12,940 bases of DNA from Gammaproteobacteria bacterium (lineage in GTDB: Bacteria > Pseudomonadota > Gammaproteobacteria > SZUA-229), in contig JAPHRB010000127.1 in assembly GCA_026197015.1 (NCBI GenBank), forward strand, positions 1-12,940, in the 5' to 3' direction. This document shows positions 1 through 6,932 of the stretch, one piece after another. The first letter of the stretch is position 1; each line of letters starts with the position of its first letter. Below the pieces are notes generated by a model. It had not been told where the DNA came from. It made no database searches and saw only the letters and a list, made by a program, of their open reading frames with translations. The position numbers and the translations under genes are program-made.

Positions 1-14
1 GTGGTATGGGTTTA

Positions 15-49
15 GGGGACAGAGCGCCAAACAGCGGCGGTCTTTCCCC
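15..49. repeat. Imperfect hairpin, REP-like
   Basis: Arms 15-28 (ggggacagagcgcc) and 36-49 (ggcggtctttcccc) are complementary at 12 of 14 positions around a 7-nt loop. It is followed within 100 bp by a direct repeat (96-151). Short GC-rich hairpins in a spacer, next to short repeats, are typical of REP elements and of DNA near REP-associated Y1 transposases, but no transposase is present in the window. Family assignment is inference; it could also be the end of a transcription unit lying upstream of the window, although no T-tract follows. Confidence 0.4.
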
Positions 50-95
50 GATGGAGATGTGCCTTAGCTGGGTAAGGGTGTTTAACTGGATATTA

Positions 96-151
96 ATGGG
101 TGTCAGGATAAGCTGTTTAGGCCTTTTGTTACGATGGGTGTCAGGATAAGC
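96..151. repeat. 18-bp direct repeat, two copies
   Basis: The sequence atgggtgtcaggataagc occurs at 96-113 and again, identically, at 134-151, a 38-bp period. Both copies are non-coding and lie just upstream of the promoter of the LysM/FecR gene. The identity is read directly from the sequence. Whether the unit is dispersed genome-wide cannot be seen from one window. Confidence 0.7.
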
Positions 152-195
152 CGAGATTAAACAGAAGATTAGGTGTTAATTTTTTTTTAAACTAC

Positions 196-201
196 TATAA
201 T
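196..201 (+). promoter_or_regulatory. Putative -10 box (TATAAT)
   Basis: A perfect TATAAT lies 56 bp upstream of the LysM/FecR start codon in an AT-rich stretch. The -35 region 15-17 bp upstream (around gtgttaat, 173-180) fits the consensus poorly, so this would be a weak or activated sigma-70 promoter. It would drive the LysM/FecR gene and, by overlap, hslR. Confidence 0.4.
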
Positions 202-256
202 TTCATTAAATTTAATTAAACACTTACAGGGAAGTGGGAGCAACTAACCTGCGAAA

Positions 257-1267
257 ATGCCTAATTCTTTTAATTTATCTACTTTTATAAAACCCGCCAT
301 CTCCGGCATGCTTGTAATGTGCCTGTTACTCTCATTTAACGCGTTTGCTGCGGCTAAGTTTAATGTTCAGAAACGTTACTTATACGTGCAGCCAGGGCAG
401 AGCATATTTAGTATTGTTAAAATACTTTACCCTCAAGATAAAGAGCAGTGGCCTTACATTATTAAACAGGTAGTGAAAAAAAATCCTCATGCATTCATTG
501 GCGCTGATGCAACAAAAATCCAGGTTGGTGAGCGTCTTGAATTACCGGCCATATCATCAAACTTTAAAAGCAAAACATCGAGTAAGGTCGTTGCATTTAA
601 AAAAATACAGGCGGTTGGGCAGGTTATTCAAAACAGAGGTAAAACCTTTGTTATTTCAAATAAAAATAAAAAACGAACGCTTGATATAGGCAGTGAGATT
701 TTTGTAGGTGACAGGGTCTTTACGGGTGTTAAAGGCTTTATTCGGTTAAATATGATTGATGAAGCCAAAATTGACCTGCGTTGTAATAGTGAAATGTTGA
801 TAGAGGATTATCAGTTATTACGAGGCGGAAATCGAAGCGTGATCTACCTGATAAAAGGTAGTGTGAGAAAAATCACCGGTACAATAGGTAAAATGGCCGA
901 TGATATATATGAAATGAATACACCCTTAGCGACAGTGGGTGTGCGCGGAACAGAATACGCAATTAGAGTATTACAGCAACACGGTTGTGATGGTAGTCTC
1001 GATGTAAATAGTAAAGGTCTATTTGTTAAGGTTAATCGAGGTGCTATCGACATTAAAAGTAAAAAAGAAGCGCTTGCCTTAAATCAGGGTGAAGCCGCTC
1101 ATCTCGCTGATGAAGCCAGTCGTTTGAAAAGCATTGAAGTAGGAGATGGTTTATTTGATAGTGCTCAGAATGATAAAAAGAGTTACTTCTTTGGTTCAAT
1201 GTTGTGGCTTATATTGTTAATGCCTTTTATCTTTTTCTTCAGAAAAAATGGTAATAATGAGCATTGA
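257..1267 (+). CDS. Exported LysM/FecR-domain protein
   Basis: 336 residues. Residues 1-33 form a signal peptide (hydrophobic core around 16-29, then AFAAA). Residues 41-99 look like a LysM-type module: they open YLYVQPGQSIFSI and end VGERLELP. Residues 119-235 match a FecR domain, with the family's characteristic NTPLATVGVRGTEY at 221-234. A hydrophobic stretch at 309-328 followed by RKNG suggests a C-terminal inner-membrane anchor, so both domains would sit in the periplasm. LysM modules usually bind peptidoglycan. FecR domains in such proteins are not tied to iron uptake, and there is no sigma factor or TonB receptor nearby. The start at 257 is the first ATG after an in-frame stop at 245-247. 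Its only purine-rich stretch (gtgggag, 234-240) lies about 16 nt away, so translation signals are poor. The 3' end overlaps hslR. Domain calls are confident; the cellular role is unknown. Confidence 0.8.
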   Translation: MPNSFNLSTFIKPAISGMLVMCLLLSFNAFAAAKFNVQKRYLYVQPGQSIFSIVKILYPQDKEQWPYIIKQVVKKNPHAFIGADATKIQVGERLELPAISSNFKSKTSSKVVAFKKIQAVGQVIQNRGKTFVISNKNKKRTLDIGSEIFVGDRVFTGVKGFIRLNMIDEAKIDLRCNSEMLIEDYQLLRGGNRSVIYLIKGSVRKITGTIGKMADDIYEMNTPLATVGVRGTEYAIRVLQQHGCDGSLDVNSKGLFVKVNRGAIDIKSKKEALALNQGEAAHLADEASRLKSIEVGDGLFDSAQNDKKSYFFGSMLWLILLMPFIFFFRKNGNNEH

Positions 1268-1649
1268 AGAGCAACAAAGGTTAGATAAGTGGTTATGGGC
1301 GGCGCGTTTCTTTAAAACACGTTCATTAGCAGCAGAAGCGGTAAGCGGTGGCAAAGTACACCTGAATGGCGATAGAGTGAAACCCTCACGAAATATTAAA
1401 CCCGGTGACAGTTTGCAAATTACCCGCGGCCAGTATGAATTTAATATAACTATAGAGGCGCTAAATAAAAACAGGCGGCCAGCGTCTGAGGCACAGCTTT
1501 TATATATAGAAAGTGAAGAAAGCATTCATAAGCGCAAAGAGCTGGCGCAAACATTAAAAATTCTTAATGCTAATACACCGCATACTGTAAAACGCCCGAG
1601 TAAGAAACAACGTAGGCAGATAGTGCGTTTTAAACGCACGGAAAGTTAG
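1248..1649 (+). CDS. hslR: Heat shock protein 15 (Hsp15), S4-domain RNA-binding protein
   Basis: 133 residues, the usual size for Hsp15. The S4 domain opens with RLDKWLWAARFFKTRSLA (11-28), runs through GGKVHLNG (34-41) to about residue 60, and is followed by the family signature RRPASEAQLLY (76-86) and a basic tail (RPSKKQRRQIVRFKR, 116-130). In E. coli Hsp15 binds free 50S subunits that still carry a nascent peptidyl-tRNA and helps recycle stalled ribosomes; this is family knowledge. The start is ambiguous: ATG at 1248 gives MVIMSIEEQQ, ATG at 1257 gives MSIEEQQ. Neither has a clear Shine-Dalgarno sequence and both overlap the end of the preceding gene (by 20 or 11 nt), which suggests translational coupling. 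Confidence 0.93.
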   Translation: MVIMSIEEQQRLDKWLWAARFFKTRSLAAEAVSGGKVHLNGDRVKPSRNIKPGDSLQITRGQYEFNITIEALNKNRRPASEAQLLYIESEESIHKRKELAQTLKILNANTPHTVKRPSKKQRRQIVRFKRTES

Positions 1650-2203
1650 GTGTCTACCAATTGATAGTGTCTATATTTCGGCTTGGTCTAAAAATAGCTG
1701 GCAAAATACAGTTGAAGTCGAATTAATGATACCAGTGGCTTTTATTTATATAAAAATAAATTACAGTTTAACTCTTTAATTAGACCGTTTGTCATATGGT
1801 GTATCGAGTTTCAAAATTAAAGTGTAAAAAAATCACTATAAAAGCCTTTTTAATGACGGAAAACTTTTCGGTATGGCGTCTTTTTTATTTATTCCATAAA
1901 TTGATATAAAAACATAAAATAAGCGATAATTGTTTAGATAAAGTATTGATTTAATTCGTAATAATAGATATTGATATAGATCGTTTTTGTGATCTAATTT
2001 TCAAAAACCACCCGTTTGGGTGACGAAAATCTCCGAAAGTTCAGGCTAAAATTTAGTTTCTATTCTAATTGTTAATTCACTCACGTTTTCAAAAGTCTTT
2101 GATGCATATACTGTAGCCAGAAATAACTATATGCCCCCAGGTTTGTTTAGTATGTTTTATCGAAATCAGAGGGCTGGCCAAAACAATAAAGAGGTTCAGG
2201 CTC
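1650..2203. other. 554-bp intergenic region
   Basis: No convincing gene is present on either strand. The region is very AT-rich. A weak terminator-like arrangement lies at 1855-1886 (GACG, an 18-nt loop, CGTC, then a T-tract), too poor to call. The supported element is the folded motif at 1994-2056, listed separately. The nonamer gttcaggct occurs both inside that motif (2039-2047) and at the ribosome-binding region of the next gene (2194-2202). The length suggests a long 5' leader for the gene at 2204. Confidence 0.6.
1994..2056 (+). ncRNA. Possible structured leader RNA, c-di-GMP-I-like
   Basis: The element is closed by ctaatttt (1994-2001) pairing with aaaatttag (2048-2056) with one bulged T. 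Inside is a hairpin, CACCC (2009-2013), GTTT loop, GGGTG (2018-2022), followed by gacgaaaatctccgaaag. Against the core of a c-di-GMP-I (GEMM) aptamer as I remember it (AAACC, hairpin, GACGCAAAGCCUCCGG) the order of parts and most bases after the hairpin agree with one gap. However, the GNRA loop is replaced by GTTT and the second long helix of the aptamer is not visible downstream. It lies about 150 nt ahead of the lipoprotein gene, a suitable place for a leader. Low confidence in family; moderate confidence that the motif is structured. Confidence 0.3.
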
Positions 2204-4033
2204 ATGCATAACTTAAAGCCTTTAGCATTAATTTTGCTTACATCCGCGTTTTTATGGGGGTGCACAGCAGACACACCTTCGGGGAAAAGTGCACTGGATA
2301 ATTTTCCCGGTGAGTTAACAAAGGCAGAGTATGACGCCTTAAGCAATGAACAGAAATATACTGTTTCGAATAAATTAATGTCTTCAATGTTCAGAGGTAT
2401 ACCTGTTGCAGACTTTTATGACTTATCGAAAGGAATGAGTAACCTTGAATTAAAGTCAGCTGGAAGAAATCTCATAGATGATACCAAAAGAGCGCTATCA
2501 ACGCCTTTAACTCAGAACCAGCGTAATCTCAGTGACATGATCATAATGGGTTATGATGATATTGGAGGAGATCGCAGTATAAGTAGTAAATATGCTGTTA
2601 CAGAGAATGATCGTCTGGTAGAAGACTGGCCTAAGCAACAACCAATGGCACGCATGATGGAGTTTCCGCTGAGTAAAGAGTCATTCGATAACTATGTTGC
2701 CTATGTTTTAGTTAATACAATTTTATTTGCACCAGCTGAAGAAATAGCCAGTACAACAATACGAGATGTACAAAAAGTATTTAATAAGCTTTATGATGAT
2801 TTAAGAAATAATCGTTCGATTCAGGAAATTATTTCAAGGCATCAGCGTAGTCAGGAGAATTGGCGCCGCTTCCGTTCACCTGAAGATAATACACGTGAGA
2901 TGATTGAAATTTATCTGGGTTTATTTGATCGTGATGACGATGTTCCTAGAGCAGCGAAAGCCTGTCAGGATTTATATTTAACAGATGCAGACGATGATTA
3001 TGAACTGTTATCTACCGGTTTCGCAAATACAGAACCACAATATGTATTAGACACCTTTGTTACATCGTGTGGGGATTTTTATGATGTAGTGGCAGGGCAC
3101 CCATTAGTTACTCCAAGAATGGTGACTGTACTAGTTGAGTATTATTTCTTTGGCAGCACGGGTGAAGAACGTGCTGCAATGGTAGAACAAGTTTTATCTG
3201 GCGGACCAACAACTTTTCAGGAAATTGTGAAATCAATTATTTTCTCAAAGGAATATCTGGTAAATACAGAAAGACCCAAGTCATTTGAAGAAAACTTTTT
3301 TGGCTTAGCTCATCAAACAAAATGGAGACCTTATAAACGCGTATTGCAAGACCTGACTAAAGAGGCCGGTGACAGAAATGTAAATCAGGCAAGTTTATCT
3401 AATATGGGTTGGCCCACAATGACCTTAAAGTTAGGTCGTTTCACGGGTGTCCCGCTTGATGCATTAAGCTTTGCTAATTATCATCGTGGTTTAAGAGAAA
3501 TTTTTCTGGTAGATGCAACAGATGGTGCTAATGGTGCCTGTGATGATATAGATGCATTGGACAGTAATGTAAATGCCAATAATAGTAAATGTGACTGGAG
3601 TGATGGTTTGGGTTTAATTGAGCCAGTAGAGCCAGTTCACCCTTCAGAGAGAACCGACGGAAGTGGAAACCCATTACTAAGTGAGCCACTTGATGAAGAA
3701 CTGGTGAAGTATGAGGTTGATCACAAAGAATATCTTCGTAGGTTAGATGTTTATGAGCAAGTGCATAATTTATCTGTCAATGAGTATTTAGATTATCTCT
3801 TTATGGGTGTCGTTTCTCGTAAGGCAAGTGATATTGAAAAAGCAGATTTGATTAGCCTTATACAGGATAATAAAACATATATTCGTGAAGACTCCGACCA
3901 GGAATTGTATATTTTCATAAATGAAAATAGCTCAAATCGTGTTAGTCGAACTAATTATGATGAGGTGGCCAAAGTTGTTTTTGATTACCTTTCTCGCCTT
4001 CCTGAAACATATTATCATCGTAAAATTAATTAG
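2204..4033 (+). CDS. Divergent DUF1800-like lipoprotein
   Basis: 609 residues. A type II signal peptide ends in the lipobox LWGC with Cys20, so it should be a lipoprotein. Several blocks resemble DUF1800 (PF08811) proteins: RFRSPEDNTREMIEIYLGLF (from about 221), corresponding to the family's N-x-x-REL-x-EL-x-TLG segment; TPRMVTVLVEYYF and FQEIVKSIIFSKEYL, the helices before a short-range 'SPEF'-like end; and NMGWPTMTLKLGRFTGVPL, resembling the 'GWP' segment. The next gene is a DUF1501 protein, and DUF1800 and DUF1501 genes very commonly occur as a pair, which supports the call. Asp-rich stretches (RDDDVP, DADDDYE, DATDGANGACDDIDALD) may bind cations. The biochemical role of the family is not established. 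ATG 2204 has a good aagagg (2189-2194) 9 nt upstream. The stop overlaps the Shine-Dalgarno of the next gene, so the two are one operon. Confidence 0.6.
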   Translation: MHNLKPLALILLTSAFLWGCTADTPSGKSALDNFPGELTKAEYDALSNEQKYTVSNKLMSSMFRGIPVADFYDLSKGMSNLELKSAGRNLIDDTKRALSTPLTQNQRNLSDMIIMGYDDIGGDRSISSKYAVTENDRLVEDWPKQQPMARMMEFPLSKESFDNYVAYVLVNTILFAPAEEIASTTIRDVQKVFNKLYDDLRNNRSIQEIISRHQRSQENWRRFRSPEDNTREMIEIYLGLFDRDDDVPRAAKACQDLYLTDADDDYELLSTGFANTEPQYVLDTFVTSCGDFYDVVAGHPLVTPRMVTVLVEYYFFGSTGEERAAMVEQVLSGGPTTFQEIVKSIIFSKEYLVNTERPKSFEENFFGLAHQTKWRPYKRVLQDLTKEAGDRNVNQASLSNMGWPTMTLKLGRFTGVPLDALSFANYHRGLREIFLVDATDGANGACDDIDALDSNVNANNSKCDWSDGLGLIEPVEPVHPSERTDGSGNPLLSEPLDEELVKYEVDHKEYLRRLDVYEQVHNLSVNEYLDYLFMGVVSRKASDIEKADLISLIQDNKTYIREDSDQELYIFINENSSNRVSRTNYDEVAKVVFDYLSRLPETYYHRKIN

Positions 4034-4044
4034 AGGTATCAGTC

Positions 4045-5643
4045 ATGAAACGTAGAAGTTTTATTAAATCAATGGGAGCGCTTAGTGCGACTATGGCTGC
4101 CCCTCAGTTTTTTACAAATAATGGTTTTATTAAAAATGCGAATGCAATAGCATCTATCAATGATGCAAATGTAATATTTCCTGATATTGGTGCTCGACCC
4201 CAGGTAATTAACATATTTATGTATGGAGGGCCTTCAGAGTTAGCTGGAAACCTAACAAATATTGATGAAATTACAGCTAATTCACAAAACCCATATCCTG
4301 AGGATGTAATTACTACTAACGATACTGCTGGTGGTAAAATCACACCTAATGGTTTTTGGGGTGAAACGGACGGCGTTTTTGATCCAAATCCAAATAATCA
4401 TGATGGTGCTGGTGGTAGTGAAATGGAAGTGATGCTTGCCGAAGGGCAAATGTCAGTATACAGAACAATTAATCGCATAAAAGATAATACCCGTGCACAT
4501 AGAAATAGTATTCAAACAAGCCAGAAAGGAACGCTGGATTTTGAAATGAGTGCGGGTATGGGAACTAATGTGGCTGCAGTTCTTGCAGCAAATCAACAGG
4601 CATTCGCTGATAAGTATAGTAAGTCGGTGGAGGAGCTGATACTTCCTTTTGTTTCTTTTGAGGGTGAGACAACAGCATTATCCATAGATGGTCAAAATGC
4701 GCTTCCTTTCCTGAACTTAAAAAGTATTAGTTTAGATACCAATTTGAGTAATCCCTATGAGCGAGCTGGAAATACTGGCTCAATAACGACAAGAATTGAC
4801 GAATTAGTAGAGAAAACTTCACCAGCAAATCGTACCGATAGATATAGAAAGGTTGTTGAGCAATTTAATAATAGAAAAAACCTTGAAGATCTTATAGGTG
4901 AATTTGGTGATAAAATTGACGTGACTCCTACGATACCCGCAGGTGCTACAGAAGATTTAGGCGTAGCAGATGTAAATGGAGTACCTGAATTTGCAACAGC
5001 GGCTAGTGGTGGACGAGTTGAATACCCAGATAATGGTTTTGCAACTCGAGTTAAAGCTGCTGTAACCCTGGCTTTAAATAACCCTGACACTATGTTTATA
5101 GCCGTAGGCACAGGTGGTCTGGGAGGCTGGGATGATCATGATAACGCTATACCCAGATATGAAGAACGCATGCGTGACCTTATGAAAACGATGCGTGCTG
5201 CTATGCTGCATATTCAATATGCTGATCAAGACTCTGGAGCAACGGATAAAGGTTTAATAACAGGCCTTTCTCGTAAAACAGATAATATAATAATTAATAT
5301 CCATGGTGATTTTGGTCGAAATGTGAATTTAAATGGGTCAATGGGCTGGGATCATGGCAACAATCAAAATCTTTATACTTTTGGTGGGGCTGCTGTAAGA
5401 CCTGCAGGTGCATTGGGTAAAGTTGTAGGTAAAACTAAAAGAATAGGTACGCCTGGGCAAAATAGACAATTTACTAGTCCAACTGATGATAGTTATCAGG
5501 TAGAGCCAATGTCTATTGCAGCAACAGTGTATTCATACTTTGGTGTCCAAAATCCTACGTCATTAACATCTGATGCACAAATGAACCCATCAGGTGATCC
5601 AGAAATTGATGAAACAGTGGCGGGTGAGCCTACGTTGTTTTAA
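4045..5643 (+). CDS. DUF1501 family protein, Tat-exported
   Basis: 532 residues. The N-terminus KRRSFIKSMGALSATMAAP is a twin-arginine signal (RRSFIK fits RRxFLK). DUF1501 proteins (PF07394) belong to the alkaline phosphatase/sulfatase-like fold. Family blocks visible in order are: INIFMYGGPSE (55-65), the N-terminal strand and metal-site loop; NTRAHRNSIQTSQKG (148-162), the 'SH' segment; GGWDDHDN (360-367), the family's GGWDTH motif; INIHGDFGRNVNLNGSMGWD (from 418), the 'SEFGR...NG..GxDHG' motif; and GWDHGNNQN (434-442). The His and Asp residues of these motifs are kept, so a metal-dependent hydrolase fold is likely intact; the substrate is unknown. It starts 11 bp after the DUF1800-like gene with agagg overlapping that gene's stop codon, and ends just before a strong terminator, so the pair forms a two-gene operon. 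Tat export implies folding and probably metal loading before secretion. Confidence 0.85.
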   Translation: MKRRSFIKSMGALSATMAAPQFFTNNGFIKNANAIASINDANVIFPDIGARPQVINIFMYGGPSELAGNLTNIDEITANSQNPYPEDVITTNDTAGGKITPNGFWGETDGVFDPNPNNHDGAGGSEMEVMLAEGQMSVYRTINRIKDNTRAHRNSIQTSQKGTLDFEMSAGMGTNVAAVLAANQQAFADKYSKSVEELILPFVSFEGETTALSIDGQNALPFLNLKSISLDTNLSNPYERAGNTGSITTRIDELVEKTSPANRTDRYRKVVEQFNNRKNLEDLIGEFGDKIDVTPTIPAGATEDLGVADVNGVPEFATAASGGRVEYPDNGFATRVKAAVTLALNNPDTMFIAVGTGGLGGWDDHDNAIPRYEERMRDLMKTMRAAMLHIQYADQDSGATDKGLITGLSRKTDNIIINIHGDFGRNVNLNGSMGWDHGNNQNLYTFGGAAVRPAGALGKVVGKTKRIGTPGQNRQFTSPTDDSYQVEPMSIAATVYSYFGVQNPTSLTSDAQMNPSGDPEIDETVAGEPTLF

Positions 5644-5666
5644 TCTTTAGACTGTTTTCTTTATAA

Positions 5667-5708
5667 GACAATAAAAAAACCTGCTTAAGGGCAGGTTTTT
5701 TTATTGTC
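5667..5708. terminator. Bidirectional rho-independent terminator
   Basis: A perfect 18-bp inverted repeat (5667-5684 and 5691-5708) has a 6-nt loop, ttaagg. The GC-rich core cctgc/gcagg is flanked by seven A on the left and seven T on the right, so it gives a stem with a T-tract on both strands. It sits between the convergent DUF1501 gene (ends 5643) and apbE (ends 5780) and would stop transcription from both sides. Confidence 0.93.
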
Positions 5709-5779
5709 TGTCACTTTTTCGAGTTCTGTTTTTCGGTTTCTATTTGCCAGCTTTTATTTACAGAGTCTATTTGCCTGGT

Positions 5780-6670
5780 TTAAGGCACACACCAGTATTT
5801 AACATCCTGTGCTTCTAAAAAGTCCTTTGCATCTTTGCCCTGTAACATAGCAAAAGTCGAAAGCATACCAGCTTCAATGCATGTGTTTGAAATAACTGTT
5901 ACTGAACGAGGTGCATCGGGAACGGGATAGGCTGTTAATGGGTCAAGTATATGGCTGTAACGTTTACCTTTTTTTAATAAAAATCGACGGGCGTCACCAC
6001 TTGTTGCAAGACCACCCTGATATAAAGCGATTTGGCCTACAGATTTTTCGCCAGTATGAGATGGGTCATCCAAACCAATATACCAGGGCTCATTACCTTG
6101 TTTAGGTTTTGGGCAGGCAATATCACCACCAAAATTTACCAGAAAACTTTTATCGGTATGTTCTTTTAAAATTTTAACTGTGGAATCAACTGCGTATTCT
6201 TTGCCTATGCCGCCAAGGTCAATTTCCATATCTGCAGGTAAGTTAATTATCGGGCGATCCCATTTAACCTTATGCCAGCCAATTTTCGGTTTTAATAAAT
6301 TAACGTCTTTATCGCTTGGTATATTATCACTACCATCAAATTTCCATATTTTTCGTAACACACCTGAGGTGATATCAAATTTTCCCTCACTTAATTCATA
6401 ACACTGGTTAGCAAAGTCGAACATGAGAGCTGTTTCATCATCAACTGATACTGGTATGCCTTTGGCATTGTTTATTTTAAATATGATATTGTCATTTGTA
6501 TAACGACTAAATTTTTGCTCGATACGTTTTGCTTCCTGGTAAGCAAGTTTTGTGAGTTTTTTAATCAGCTTTTTATCTACAGATTCAACAAGTATCTCAC
6601 AAGGGCAGGCCATTGCTTCAAAGCGACCAATACTGTAATTGTTTTTGATTTCGGTTGTTATGTTAGTCAC
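5780..6670 (-). CDS. apbE: ApbE-family FAD:protein FMN transferase, no signal peptide
   Basis: 296 residues. ApbE moves FMN from FAD onto a Thr/Ser of target proteins and needs Mg2+. Family motifs in order: FEAMACPCEI (17-26); KFDITSG (97-103); DLGGIGKEYAVD (151-162); LVNFGGD (177-183); ATSGDARR (222-229); SHILDPLTAYPV (239-250, where the usual TG is TA); and IEAGMLST (265-272). In the last, the usual AD-x-L-(A/S)-T Asp, a Mg2+ ligand in characterised ApbE proteins, is Gly268, while Thr272 is kept. The start is GTG at 6670. An in-frame TAA lies three codons upstream (6677-6679), so no signal sequence can be added. A cytoplasmic enzyme is therefore predicted, unlike most Gram-negative ApbE. 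It lies 262 bp downstream of the DUF3570 gene, whose product carries a matching flavinylation motif. Family call is firm; activity with the altered metal site is uncertain. Confidence 0.9.
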   Translation of the reverse strand: MTNITTEIKNNYSIGRFEAMACPCEILVESVDKKLIKKLTKLAYQEAKRIEQKFSRYTNDNIIFKINNAKGIPVSVDDETALMFDFANQCYELSEGKFDITSGVLRKIWKFDGSDNIPSDKDVNLLKPKIGWHKVKWDRPIINLPADMEIDLGGIGKEYAVDSTVKILKEHTDKSFLVNFGGDIACPKPKQGNEPWYIGLDDPSHTGEKSVGQIALYQGGLATSGDARRFLLKKGKRYSHILDPLTAYPVPDAPRSVTVISNTCIEAGMLSTFAMLQGKDAKDFLEAQDVKYWCVP

Positions 6671-6723
6671 AGGTGTTTACCGGAGTATCTTTTTAGCTGA
6701 AGTTTAGCATTTTACGTTTAAGT

Positions 6724-6876
6724 TCAGTAGATTGATAATGAGCTGCGGATGTAATAGTAATAAAGAGATGTGAGCACGGTTTGTAATAATTGTGCTAATG
6801 CCTCCTCCAGAGATGTGAGTCTAGCCGGGTTAGATGTCCAGGTAGAAACATGCTGCTGTTTTGAGTGAATGATCAT
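6724..6876 (-). other. Doubtful 50-codon open frame in the DUF3570-apbE gap
   Basis: Reading ATG at 6876 to TGA at 6724 gives MIIHSKQQHVSTWTSNPARL and continues through an amphipathic LEEALAQLLQTVLTSL. The frame is in fact open from just after the DUF3570 stop. No Shine-Dalgarno precedes the ATG and I do not recognise the product. It may be the untranslated gap of a four-gene transcript or a decayed gene. The rest of the 262-bp gap (6671-6932) shows no terminator or clear promoter. Confidence 0.12.
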
Positions 6877-6932
6877 ATATTGGGCCTGTGCCAGTATAAA
6901 TGACGCGACCCAATAGTTATTATAATTAATCG

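Noticed and set aside
1..148. Roughly 45-codon plus-strand open frame running through the hairpin and repeats
   Set aside because: It consists mostly of repeat sequence and resembles no protein; the stop is inside the second repeat copy.
1217..1525. 102-codon minus-strand frame across the hslR start
   Set aside because: It is fully explained by the overlapping plus-strand genes and has no family resemblance.
1855..1889. GACG...CGTC followed by a T-tract as hslR terminator
   Set aside because: Only 4 bp of stem with an 18-nt loop, 200 bp past the gene; too weak to call.
4755..5111. 118-codon minus-strand frame inside the DUF1501 gene
   Set aside because: It is antisense to conserved DUF1501 coding sequence, with no ribosome-binding site or known domain.
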